A stretch of 64,000 nt of DNA. It comes from Heliopora coerulea. Its lineage: Eukaryota; Cnidaria; Anthozoa; Scleralcyonacea; Helioporidae. The stretch spans positions 186,001 to 250,000 of the forward strand of contig JASJOG010000215.1 of the NCBI GenBank assembly GCA_030142905.1, read 5' to 3'. Positions within the stretch are counted from its first letter, which is position 1, and each line of letters begins with the position of its first letter. A model generated the notes under the pieces. The model did no database searches. It was not told the origin of the DNA and was given only the letters and a program-made list of their open reading frames with translations. Made by a program: the position numbers and the translations under genes. Shown here piece after piece: positions 33,023-43,577 of the stretch.

Positions 33023-33284
33023 TTCTTGATAAATTCTTTCCCCACATTATTAGACAGTTGACTTGTGGATTTCTGAGATGGAGGGGGTATTGTACCGCCA
33101 TATGTGTTTGGTGTGGCCCATAGAATTAGTACTGGCTCCATCCCCTCTGATGTGCCGTGTGCCCAAAGTAAATCGTGGAAAAGATAATTGTGTTGTGAGT
33201 TAAGTTAACAGCTGTTCCACCTGGAGCTAAGTAATAGAGCTATGTGCCAACCATGTTTGATTACCATATATGTTTATTAATCCA

Positions 33285-33385
33285 TTAAGGGGCAAGGATG
33301 TATTTTCGTATTTTACTCAGGCTAATGCCAGACAATTTTACCTATCAAAGGGACAAGCCCGACTCCTTAATGACTTAAATTAAGA
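33285..33385 (+). repeat. copy of the ~90-bp dispersed repeat
   Basis: Contains TTTTACTCAGGCTAATGCC and CAAAGGGACAAGCCCGA. Confidence 0.75.
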
Positions 33386-33921
33386 TTAAAAATGTTACTA
33401 ACGCAATTATATTATGCAATTTCAATTGTGCTCAGACAAGAAAAATATTCTTCAATTTCCAGGGCCCAATAATTACAGTATGGTAATCTCAAACACACCT
33501 ACCCCTTTTATTATGTTAGTTATTGCTTACTCTAACTTAAATATTGTAATTGAAGATAAATTCCTTAAGCAGTGGGGTCCAGGGAGTCATGGTCCTCCAA
33601 ACTTAAATTTTCTGGTAGGGCTGGCCACCTATTTCATGCTAGAAATGTTGTAAATTGCCACTTTGATCAATGACTTTGGTACGGAAGTGCGCCCTGGATA
33701 AATTTCATCATTAAAAAACTGTAAAACGTCAGCGTGTGCCACAATTTCCTCCCCCCTCCAATAAATTTACTGTAGCAATGCCACTGCTGGGATTCCATCA
33801 AACTGTTCTGATCTAGATGGGGTTTTTTTTCTACCACGGTCATCAACAATATATTTGCCGATCACCATGTAAAAACTAGTTACACCAACGAACACTATAC
33901 CACCTTTACAAAGTTGGTCAC
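33386..33921. other. no supported gene
   Basis: Downstream (on the minus strand) of the SAM-like exon; no PARP-type motif was found. Confidence 0.4.
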
Positions 33922-34026
33922 CCGTTCTCTCACAGCTCTTAACATTTTGTGTCTATAGCCATAAGCTTTGATGTGAACTTCTTTAATTTCTTCATGACCC
34001 ATGTCCGAAAGAATATTCCATGTGAT
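33922..34026 (-). CDS. SAM-domain exon, tankyrase-like
   Basis: Exactly 35 codons between a TAG acceptor and a CGG|GTGACC donor. It reads NILSDMGHEEIKEVHIKAYG then YRHKMLRAVRER. This matches the C-terminal helices of a SAM domain, and the spacing MGH-E-KE--I-AYG-RHK is that of tankyrase. SAM domains mediate polymerisation or partner binding. No ankyrin or PARP exons are visible nearby, so it may be a lone exon, a fragment or a different SAM gene. Confidence 0.5.
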
Positions 34027-35195
34027 CTACAACACAAAATTAGATAAATTTAGTAATGTTATGAAAGTGACATAGAAGATAATATTGGTAAAGTTAAGCA
34101 AGCTGTACAACAGGTACAGACATCGGGTTGGAACGTGTTTGGTATTGTGGAGGGAAAGCTAATTTTTACATAAAAAAGGAGCAAGAGGGGTGCCTTCCAT
34201 TAACCCCAATCAAACTTTTTGTGAGTTAAATGAAGAGATAATATATACAGAAGTATTTCCATACTTTGGACAAAGAATGTCAAATAGGATAGGGGCTTCT
34301 TGCACCTATCAGTGCAGTCCTGAAAATGTTAGAGGGCTTAGCCTCTTGTTGGAAATATTGGGGTGAGCTATTGCTGCAGACCAATAAAACCAAAGTACCG
34401 TCACTACAAGAACAACCACCATGTTGGTGGAATGATTAAAACTACTGTAGTATAACGTTCTAATGTAGTGTTATTTGAAAGGATTTTAATACTATTGACC
34501 TGTAAAACGTCATTTTGGTTCCTCTAACGTGCTCTATAATTTTTGATACGCTATTTTAAAGTTTTCGAGTCCTATAGCCATTCGCCATTTTACAAATGAT
34601 CACTGGTCCATCAAGTGGGTTTACACTTGTTGAAGCTGAACTGCTCGAAATTGCTCGCTCATTCTGTTCGATGAGGATGACTGAGTTACAAAGAGAAGAA
34701 ACAAACTGCTGATTCCTCATGTTGTGTTTTAATGTCAACTTGTTACTTCTTTTGTGCCTATCTTTTAATTAAAATAAAGCATGTAGTGTTTGTCGCACGT
34801 TACCGGCACGCGAGGTATGGGAGAGAGAAAATGCCATTGTTCACGATAGATATTTTAGAAGTTCTCGAAATAGGGCGTGGAAAGTTCATAAATATCATGA
34901 CATTCCAGCAAACTGTTGACGAATTTAAGGCTAAAACTGTTGAATGAAGTATTTTGCAACTTTTTAATTCTGGCTAGAACTACGTTTGCCCTCGGGTATT
35001 GCGAAAACAACAGAATGTATCTTCTTGAACGATTTCAGGTAGTCTGTTCCAATAATACCTCACCGTAACTTTCTCCTTATGCCAGTCTGAAAAATTACTG
35101 TCCATCTTCCCCCCTCTAAAGGCTCATTACTTTAAAAACTTTGGTTTTGAATCGGAAATACCGACTTTCTTAAACGGCCAAGCCCTTTTCGCACT
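34027..35195. other. no supported gene
   Basis: Short frames at 34556-34738 (minus) and 34732-34947 (plus) have no recognisable domain. Confidence 0.4.
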
Positions 35196-35320
35196 AAAAC
35201 AGCGGCGTTCTTGAGGTCATACACTATCTAAAAGATAGAAAAAAAGCTTCTCGACGTTTCGGGGGAAGGCCCTTCGTCAGGAGATTAGATAGTGTATGAC
35301 CTCAAGAACGCCGCTGTTTT
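35196..35320. repeat. 34-bp perfect inverted repeat enclosing a hammerhead-like motif
   Basis: Arms 35196-35229 and 35287-35320 are exact reverse complements. The 57-bp loop carries, on the minus strand, CTGACGA, a GGGCCTTCCCC stem and GAAAC (35256-35280). The loop text (GTTTCGGGGGAAGGCCC) is of the kind found at Penelope-like element ends. Confidence 0.85.
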
Positions 35321-36320
35321 ATCGAAGTGATCTACACTGGACCCCCGCGCCTTTTCACGCTCATAAATAAAAACTCAGTGATGTGCGACAGGGAGGCGGA
35401 TATTTTGTCCATTCCATCGAAACTACTTTACTTCACCAGTCAAGTTGCGGGAACGAGTTCTACGCAGAGATGCCTACTTACAAATAATGGTTTTCCGCAT
35501 TTGTGTTTTATTCCGATTAATAATGATATTGCTGTTCATGCAATGTGTTCTCATCAGACACACGATGAACGAAAACATTACCGGCAGTACACGTTTAACG
35601 GAAACACTCGTTCCTATTGTCCACAGCAAATGACAATACACAGCCTAGGGGGAGAGGACCTGGAGAGCTGAATTACATCGAAAACCAATTTGAAGATTTA
35701 AGTGCAAAATTATCCAAATTTGGATATAAATCTAGTTCATTAAGGCCAAAATCGATTGTAATGCAGGCATAAATTGGCTGTATACAATTTGGTTTTTAGA
35801 CCTAAGTTTGAATTGATAATTTAGATTATCACCAGAGAGAATCAATGGGCAACTTTTATCCGAACTAAAGGCCCAGACTTCACCAAAGTCTTTGAACATC
35901 AGAAGATTTACATATTCCGTTAAACTTTCTGAGCAGTTATGGTGCTCCTCTCAAAACAAAATGGTTAATGGTAATGCTTACAAGAAGATGCCGGTGATAC
36001 GTCACTCATGCTTTCTTCTTCCTCATAAGCTACACACATTTAACTACAGCTGTGCAATTAGGACTGAATATAAAAGAATAACAAGCATTTTATGGTTCTG
36101 GATTGACTGTGACCAGTATTCAGCTCTGCAATCAAATAGAAACACATTTAGCATTTGCCTGCTTCTCCTGGGGCAAGGGAGATGGTGCAGATGGAGTTCT
36201 CAGCCACTTTCCCAGCATGTATGACAACTTTGAAACTAGCCTCAACAACTGTATATTCCTTGAATCATTACATTTACTCTCGTTTCCCAAGTAGCCATTC
36301 GGCTTGTTACCAACACTTAC
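35321..36320. other. no supported gene
   Basis: Overlapping open frames at 35327-35671, 35892-36224 and 36103-36349 show no family signature. Confidence 0.4.
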
Positions 36321-36526
36321 TTTCTCTTCGGTTTCTCTGGTTCTGCTAATAGTCGCAATAAGCAGGAAGCGACTTTAAATTTATGGGAGTTCGTCATTTG
36401 AACAATAATTTGGTCAATCTGTAAAGCTGTTAATAACCCTCGTGCAACCATCAAACGCAATGGACAGTACTCGGGTTCAGTATAGGGGCTGCTTATAGGA
36501 TCAATTTTGTGCATTGCGATCGACAT
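36321..36526 (-). CDS. putative first coding exon
   Basis: ATG at 36526, reading MSIAMHKIDPISSPYTEPEY and ARGLLTALQIDQIIVQMTNS, ending EPEKPKR before a strong AAA|GTAAGT donor (36319-36320). The donor overlaps what would otherwise be a stop. Codon use and amphipathic helices look like real protein. Not recognised. Confidence 0.4.
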
Positions 36527-36903
36527 CTTGGAGTGTGTTCAGCTCAGGAAGTCGTCGAGGACAAACTGCGACGATTCATAGGGGGATATTTTGCTGCATA
36601 GACTGTAATTGCACGTGTAAACGGCCCTTAACACTTCTTAAAGTTAAAGATACCTATTTATTTTAATTGTTTGTTGAAAATATTTTAAGAGGTAAACTCC
36701 TTCACTCGTAAGTATCTTTCAAGGAGGCTGTCCACATTTTAAATACAAAATAAAAATGACATAGAAAGTCAGCTAAAAATGTATAGAATCATTAAATATT
36801 ATATACAATACAAATAACATAAAAAGTTTGATAATAACAATGATCAACAACAAAATAATTCTAACTTCAGTCTCCTCTTAAAATCTACAAGAGTGCGCTG
36901 TCC

Positions 36904-37516
36904 CAGGGCCTTTTTTAACTATTATAGGGGGGGCAAATGCCCCCCCCCCCCAGTCCCTCTAGGTGGCACGAAAATAATTAATAATAAAAATGCCCATAGA
37001 CAAATTTGTTGAGGGCTTTCTTTCAAATACTGACAATAATTTAAACACAGTTTTTAAATACGTAGATACCATGGTGAATGGTAATTTAAGATAAAGTAGG
37101 AGAAGATGAAGAGTAATATACGCTTTAAAGAGGTATACACAGTTACCAAAGACTGTTGGATAGTTTAGTTCTTAACTATCCTAAGACTGTTGGATAGTTT
37201 AGAACTAAACTATCCAACAGTCTTTGGTAACTGTGTATACCTCTTTAAAGCGTATATTACTCTTCACCTTCTCCTACTTTATCTTAAATTACCATTCACC
37301 ATGGTATCTACGTATTTAAAAACTGTGTTTAAATTTGTTACCACGACAAAATCGCTGTTTTATTAACTGACAATAATCTGTGCTCTAGGTTTATGTTTTG
37401 TAGATTTCAGAATGAGTCCAAGTAAAAAACGATTCTAGAGGGACAAATTTATCAATAAAGCATAAGGTTCCTTTTGGAAAAATGCCCCTCAGGCAAATTT
37501 CTTAAAAAAGGCCCTG
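36904..37516. mobile_element. hAT-type MITE with internal palindrome
   Basis: Exact 15-bp TIR CAGGGCCTTTTTTAA at both ends. Flanking 8-bp duplication CGCTGTCC (36896-36903) and CGTTGTCC (37517-37524), 7 of 8 identical. No coding capacity. The middle is a long inverted repeat (37038-37335). Confidence 0.9.
37038..37335. repeat. ~134-bp near-perfect inverted repeat
   Basis: Arms 37038-37172 and 37201-37335 match with a single visible mismatch (GAAGATGAAG against the complement GAAGGTGAAG). The 28-base loop contains a further partial copy of AAGACTGTTGGATAGTTT. Transcribed, it would form a ~134-bp double-stranded stem. Confidence 0.93.
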
Positions 37517-37524
37517 CGTTGTCC

Positions 37525-37600
37525 TGAATTCTTTATCAAGATTATTAAAATCTGAGACAGCTTGAAAGTTGAATCTCATCGTATTCCATTCCGTCCGAGG
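37525..37600 (-). other. LINE coding resumes beside the MITE
   Basis: The LINE frame abuts the MITE's target duplication. This is the right-hand half of the interrupted C-terminus (SDFNNLDKEFR). Confidence 0.6.
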
Positions 37601-38656
37601 CTTAATTAAACTTAATCTGTCCGGATGTGTCAAGTTATAAACAGTACTGTCACGGCAACGAAGAAGCAATGTAACGGACGGAATCGCATTCTGGCAAGAT
37701 TTAAACACGCACAAGCTGCGGTGAAATAACCGTCTCTTTTCCAGGGGTAGCAATCTCAAGCCGTCCTGAGTAACGGCTAGATCTCCTTTTGAGATTCTTT
37801 TAAAAATAGTTTCTTGAAACCGTTCTAATTTTTTCATCAGTAAAGTATTTCACTGATCCCCAAGCTGGTCTCACCATAATCAAAAATTGGTAAGACGTAC
37901 GATTTATCCATAATAGACATTGCTTTGGCTTTCAAGAAACCTGACATCCTATAAAGGAGAACAAGTTTTTGTCCAGGTCTTTTAAATACATCATGCAAAT
38001 ATGGGATCTACGAAAACTTTTCATCCTGTGTAGCACCTAAGTATGTAATTTTGTCGACACGATGGTCTAGTTTTCCTTGAAGTTTTATAACAACGTATTC
38101 AAAATTGGTTAGACTTTGATCGTTTCCCACTACCAGCAACTTTGTTTTCTTGACATTCAAAAACAGCTTATTACTGTCAAGCTATTCAGCCACTCGATCC
38201 ACATCTAGTTGGAGGGCGACAATAAGATCTTCAGACGTTTTTGCTGTGAGATAAAGTGTTAAATCATCCACATACATTAGAATTCCAGAAGTATTCACAG
38301 TCTTTGGCAGTTCATTTATATACATTGAAAACAAAAATGGACCAAGGATCGATCCCTGAAGCACACCATAAAATCACCAACGGAGTACACTTGGGTAATC
38401 CTTCATTTTACTTTCAACCACATTGAAAATAGAATTAACTACCTTACCAAAGCACATACAAAGTTTGTTCCAATGAACGATGTTCCGGTAAGACCATGTC
38501 AACCACCACCTAAACCTTTGACCATATGTAAATAACTGATGACTTTATCCCATTCTCCCACCGCATGAAGCGCGCTGCAGGGGTACTAATCTCGACGTGC
38601 ATAGAGTCATGTTACACGCGTGGTAACTTGGGAGAAAAATTTTCGCTATGTCTATG

Positions 38657-38739
38657 TTTATATATATATATATATATATATAGGTATATATATATATACA
38701 TATATATATATATGAAATGAATAAGCTTAAAATTCTGGG

Positions 38740-38783
<44 letters not shown>

Positions 38784-38790
38784 GTATATA
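38657..38790. repeat. (TA)n microsatellites
   Basis: Three TA-rich tracts with interruptions (GGTATA, GAAATGAATAAG). Confidence 0.95.
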
Positions 38791-38796
38791 TCCATG

Positions 38797-40079
38797 GATT
38801 CCAGTCACTCAAAAATCCTTTGTGCAAGCTCAGGGACTGGTATGTTGTTGACCAAACCATACTTAGGTACCGTATTGAAGCAATTCGATTTGGTCTTGTG
38901 CTTTTTTCCCCTGTATGGATCTCTCGCAAGTTGTTTACATTATTTGAACGGTGTAGCCAGTAAATAATTTAAGAACGGCAAACGAAATGGCTTTCTTGGT
39001 GCCTGCGGCTGGTTTCTCTTTTTGGGGCCATCTCAATAACTAGACAATTTATGGCTTGAAAGAGCAGTTCTCAAAGTTAGCTCCTTGGAATATGCATTTT
39101 CCAACTGTTCACTTTTTGCAGCAACGCTTTGTCTTGGTTCTTACTGATTCATATGAACAAAAGGCGTAAGGGAACTCGCTTGCTGTCAGGCCATTTGCTA
39201 AGCGACCAAGTGTATTAAAACGACATTCTTCGCTGAAGTTGAATAGATGCTGATTTAATATAAATCTTGGGAGTTTTCACGTTCTGGTAACCACTTACTT
39301 GGGCTATACAATTACAGGTACGTCTGACTCGAGTAGCTTTTGAAGTACAAGTTCTGCAAACGGAATTGTTTTGAGCAGCTTTGAAAAGTACCTTCCGACT
39401 TCATTCCTCCATAAGGGAGACTAGTTGTACCAAATGTTATTGCCTGGATCTTGCTGGTGTTTATTGGTAAAGTAAATAAATTCCAGTTCATCTCTGTAGG
39501 ACGATTACTTTTGAATATTTTGCTGTATTTAACCGGACAGCGTTCATGGTCAATTGTTTGAGAAGTGGAATAGCACACTCATCGTCCAGAAGAGTTGTCC
39601 AGGCGATGACAGTCTTTGGATGCTTTGTCCGCTTTCCACACAAAGATTTTATCGCCTCAATCAGAATTTTTTTCCATATGAATTGTCACCTCACTGAAGA
39701 CGTTAGGATGTATTTTTGGCTGGAAAATAAAATGCAAGGTAAACAGCGACCAGGAAACTCTCTGCAAAGCTAGTTGTTTTTGGTCACCAAATTATCCCTC
39801 AGCAAAACAGTTTTCCGCTTCAGTCTTCCTCACTTCGAGAGTGATTTGTGCATAATGACCTTTACTGTATTCAACCAGTAATGCTTTCATCAGCATTTTA
39901 AAACCTCTCAAGAAATTTTAAATTCGTCTTTGTGTAAATATACCGATGAACCCTTTGTGTTGAGGTGCGACTGAATGCTTAGTTGAAAATACTCAAAAAT
40001 TGCAGGTTTGTACACCATTTTTCTTATTTATTGATGTTTTACCGTGGAAAAAGTACGTCTTTTACTTCCTTATTCTCGT
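38797..40079. other. no identified gene
   Basis: Minus-strand text between 39760 and 39540 (IEAIKSLCGKRTKHPKTVIA, LLDDECAIPLLKQLTMN) looks like decayed coding DNA but breaks within 100 codons. Not identified. Confidence 0.3.
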
Positions 40080-40240
40080 TCTTCATTCAACAAAACGTGT
40101 TTGTCGTATTTTGTTTTATGTTTTGTATTTTCCAATTTTTGGTCAGCGATAAAATTGCAGAACTCGTTCATGTTTTCTTTTTTTATTTCGTCCGTTTCGT
40201 AATTCGTTTCATCTTCGTCAACAAAGTGTTGTACCTCTGA
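40080..40240 (-). pseudogene. possible Crypton/KIAA1958-like N-terminal fragment
   Basis: Minus-strand frame VQHFVDEDETNYETDEIKKE then EFCNFIADQKLENTKHKTKYD. The motif F-I-x-x-Q-K-x-x-N-T-K-x-K-T-x-x-D resembles the start of tyrosine-recombinase-like KIAA1958/Crypton proteins as I recall them. Only about 50 residues, then stops. Tentative. Confidence 0.25.
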
Positions 40241-41019
40241 ATGAATACTTTGAACAAATACTCTTCATTGCACTTCTAATAAACATTTTTAACCAACTTT
40301 GAGGTAATATAGAATATATCAGTTTTGTAAGACAAAAATATGAAAACGAAATTTTCACTCATGAGCTGTCCGTGGTGCTGATAACCTTTCAGAATGATCC
40401 AATTTTAAGACGGAAAGCCTGGTTATCTAACAAAAAATCTCTCTTTGAAGCAAAATGAGTGAAAAGTTTAATTGGAAAACGACTCAAAATATCTCAAGAT
40501 CGCAACTAATGCAGGGGTCTTGCTATGAACATCCATTGATAAGCAGTAGAACTGTCAGAATGGATCTCATTATTTATTAAACCGTTAAAGGTTGTTCTCA
40601 TCAAACGTTTTGTTTTAATAAAACAGAATAGAAATTTTAAACGTAAATATGACGACAAGCAGTTTAAATGTAAAATAATTTGCCATTCGGGTTGTTAGTA
40701 TTTGTGGCCAAATATTGTGTTTTCTTTATTACATTACCTCTTCCAGTTATGGTAAGGGCGATTTGTCTTTTTGAGAACTTTGGAAAATCATCAACGTTAC
40801 TTGGATTCTCATACTTCGCAATATTCCATTTTTCAATTTTTATTACATTTTTACGAAGGTCACAGGCACTTCTAGTCCATTCTTATATCATTGTTTATAA
40901 ACTATTCAATCTATTCATAATCCTTTTCCAATTCTATTAATCTTTTCATGAATCCAATTTTCCTACGTTAAGCGGCGCTTAAATGTTTAGTTTTTGATCA
41001 AGGGATTAACTCAACAGAG
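40241..41019. other. no gene seen
   Basis: AT-rich, no supported feature. Confidence 0.4.
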
Positions 41020-41160
41020 ATGCTATGCGCAGTTCAAGCTCGGACTTTGTCTATAGCTGCAATTGTCCCACATGCGGCGACCACTAATCAGCCGGTTAAA
41101 TCGCCGGATTTAGTTTCCCGAATCGTACTTATCTACCTCGAGCAAGATAAGTATCGAGAC
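41020..41160 (+). repeat. dispersed repeat shared with 46.05 kb
   Basis: CGGACTTTGTCTATAGCTGC, a short variable part, GCGACCACTAATCAGCC aligns with TCGACTTTGTCTTATAGCCG ... GTTACTGCAGATCAGCC at about 46050-46125. Family not recognised. Confidence 0.5.
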
Positions 41161-41266
41161 TCTTGCCCTTTTCTGGAGACCTTTTGGCCGTTTCTGTGGG
41201 TTCACATTCTCTTATTTAGATTCTTCGGTAAATTTACTATCGTAATTCTATTAGGACTCTTGTTGT

Positions 41267-41700
41267 TAAGGATGGGCGACACCAGCTTTATTAATTCGAT
41301 ACAATACTGGTTCAATATTGCCCTTTTCTTTCGATATCAATATTTATACAACATAAGAAGCGAAAACAACAAAAGGCAATCATTTTTATTCACCAACAAC
41401 AGCAATACTGTAATAGCAAACAATACATTAGCCTACAAATGTGTCAAGTATCTCAAATAACTGAACTTTGATAACACACCGGTATGCTATTAACTCTTCC
41501 ATTAATTCATCTTTCAAATTTCATAATTCATCTTTCAAAATAACACCCTCTTTGCTTACTTCTCTTTGTTGTTCATGCTGAGTCCGCTGACCAAAAGGTA
41601 AAATATCGCAGGCTCAGCCCTATCGAAACTATCGATATTTCTAACCAATATCGATACTTTTCTTTAAGACCCTGGTATCGACGGTATCGGCCCATCACTA
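41267..41700. mobile_element. possible non-autonomous hAT
   Basis: Left end TAAGGATGGGCGACACC and right end, read inward, TAGTGATGGGCCGATACC are similar, and both ends have CGATA-rich subterminal DNA like the hAT at 7547. The flanking 8-mers match only about half, so the boundaries are not proven. Confidence 0.4.
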
Positions 41701-41709
41701 CTTCTGCAT

Positions 41710-42090
41710 CTGCTTTCTGGTTGTACGGCATTTTTGTCCTTCCACATGTGTGGAGGCCACCTTTTCATGTGATTGCCAATGGTTTCCTTCAAGTCTTTAC
41801 TATGATGATGTTCGAGAGAGCTTAATTAAGCGGTGACCCCATTTTGATGGAGAATCGCGCCCATACCGCCTTGGCTCTCTTTCATATTAGAGGCAGTGGC
41901 TCATTTTGTAGGATAATATCCACTCTCAGACATTCCTTGGATCATCGTGCAGCGATTTGTATATTTCTTTTAGTCTATCATAACCTCGCTCCCATTTAGG
42001 TCGTTGATTGTCCGGATTGTGTAGATGGACGTGCTAACCTAGCTGTTCCCGTAGTGTATCCATATACAGCATTTGTGTACAGTCTTCGAA
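41710..42090. other. no gene seen
   Basis: Spacer next to the GPCR remnant; no feature supported. Confidence 0.4.
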
Positions 42091-43260
42091 TTAGAATCTT
42101 CGAGATGACGATCGCTCTTGATCGGGAGGCATAGAGGAAACTGACCAGTTGATGTGGTTTCCCATATGCTGTTGTCCGTATCTAGGTGGAGGTACCTGAT
42201 GCTGTTGCGATGGACTTAGGTCGTTTCTTTGTACACAGTTACTGTATACTTCCCGACCTCCATCTGAGTGATTCTGGGTAGATGAATCACTAATCACCTC
42301 GCACTATTGAATCTAGGATATCTTGTACATCCAGCACCCCACTGTCTGCGAAAGATTCACTGGCTGTGTTGAAATGAATGCAAGTTGTCTTGTATATATT
42401 TGTGGTGTTGAAGTTGCTCCCCGTCTACTGAAGCAGCTGAGGTTACCACACTTGGAGTGGTGGTTGTGGTCGATATCATACCCATGGTAGACACGGGATA
42501 GTTACGCACTGACGGCATAATCCGTGGCTGTAATGACATTGGTTGATAGGTTTCTCCGATGTGGGTTTGCGGAGGAGCTGGTGTGTCAATGGGTAAGCGG
42601 TGTAAAAGCGCCACAAAGTGTGTCCTGCCTTTTTAATGGAGGTAGGCAAATGTTCGGGCAGGTAGCTAGCCAAGGTGACGTAGACAAATGGACACCAAGC
42701 TGCGACGAAAAGGTCTGCGAGCATAAGTGAAGTCGTGATGGTTTTCAGTTGACTTGTACAGCTGGCTGGAGGTTCCTCTTGAAACGTACTTTAAGTCGTG
42801 AACGCTTCATCGCTGTCCTAAACAGCAGCGCATACGAAGTCGTCATGATGAGAACGAGCAGGACAAAACACACCATAAAAATAGTACCATTTGACGCTTG
42901 TGATTTTGTTGTACGGCAGCGAGCTGAACAAAGCCAGTAACCACACGAAGATCAACTCTAAATGGTAGAAGTACACAGGCGTTGAGTGATGTCGCACTGG
43001 CGCAACGATCGAAAAGCACCTTTCAAGGCTAATGGCCGTGAGCTAGAAGATAGACGCTGCCCCGTTAAAGATGTCCATTGAGATGGAGAACAGGTAAAGC
43101 TTGGCATTGCTTGTCTTTGGGTTGTACCTGTTAAACGTGTAATAAGTCCATAGCGGCATCGATATCAGGCCAACAAGCGAGTCACGAACAGTCAAGCTTG
43201 CAAAGCACTTGTTTGGGGAATAATGATGTACCAGATCTTCATACTTCCTCCCTGAATCCA
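42091..43260 (-). pseudogene. class A GPCR-like gene, truncated and frameshifted
   Basis: Minus-strand pieces in several frames give TM2 (CFASLTVRDSLVGLISMPLW), TM3 with AISLERCFSIVAPVRH (ERC in place of DRY), TM4 (LIFVWLLALFSS), TM5 then MKRSRLKVRFKR, and TM6 (LKTITTSLMLADLFVAAWCP). A Gln/Pro/His-rich tail is in the frames 42357-42614 and 42091-42297. A stop follows GAASIF in TM3 and a frame change occurs in TM5. TM1 is absent, replaced by mobile-element coding text. Ligand class unknown. Confidence 0.6.
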
Positions 43261-43577
43261 CCTCCTCCATAGTATCGTTCAATACCTCATTCCCAAAACA
43301 AGCAGAAGCAAATACTTCAGCAGAGGACATTCTTTGCTCATCACCATACACGTTCCTCTTAATCTCCAACTCGACCGTTGTAAGCCAGTTACTCCTCAAG
43401 ATGGTTCGGGCCTTGTCTGCAAGTCTCTCTTCAGTCACTTTCAACATTCGTTTCTCTTCACAACATTATTATCCTCTGCCGATAACCTCTTTTTTCCCGA
43501 CACTCTTAAAATAACATTCCATCGCCACCTTGTTTTCCTCAGTCATCCATCTTTTCCTTCCTTTCCCTGATCTCTTC
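43255..43577 (-). pseudogene. mobile-element ORF fragment fused to the GPCR frame
   Basis: Reads MTEENKVAMECYFKS, then after two stops MLKVTEERLADKARTILRSN and WLTTVELEIKRNV. I recall this order from the N-terminal part of cnidarian LINE-like proteins. The same open frame (43043-43447) then runs into the GPCR TM2 segment, so the ATG at 43447 belongs to the element and not to the receptor. Confidence 0.4.

Larger units (their letters stand above)
36850..38400 (-). pseudogene. LINE reverse transcriptase, broken
   Basis: Blocks in order: GSILGPFLFSMYINELP, LMYVDDLTLYL (catalytic box), KKTKLLVVGNDQSLTNFEYV, ITYLGATQDEKF, then the C-terminal frame 37502-37837 (LPLEKRRLFHRSLCVFKSCQ, FNFQAVSDFNNLD). 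Stops follow DVDRVAE (38182) and several frames shift. The coding end is interrupted after EFRTT by the MITE and resumes beyond it. Confidence 0.85.
36760..38420 (-). mobile_element. LINE (minus strand), split by a hAT-type MITE
   Basis: Non-LTR RT text from about 38400 to 37517, then the MITE (36904-37516), then the LINE C-terminus at 36895-36850 (VDFKRRLKLELFCC, stop) and its 3' untranslated region. The 5' part is missing. Confidence 0.85.

Noticed and set aside
33660..33921. PARP catalytic exon following the SAM exon
   Set aside because: No HG-T, YFA or Glu-containing PARP motif could be found in any minus-strand frame.
38612..38929. 105-codon minus-strand frame
   Set aside because: Mostly TA microsatellite (Tyr-Ile repeats); the remainder has no family signature.
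41267..41700. Confident hAT call
   Set aside because: Ends are similar but the flanking 8-mers (CTTGTTGT and CTTCTGCA) match too poorly to prove the boundaries; kept only as a low-confidence feature.
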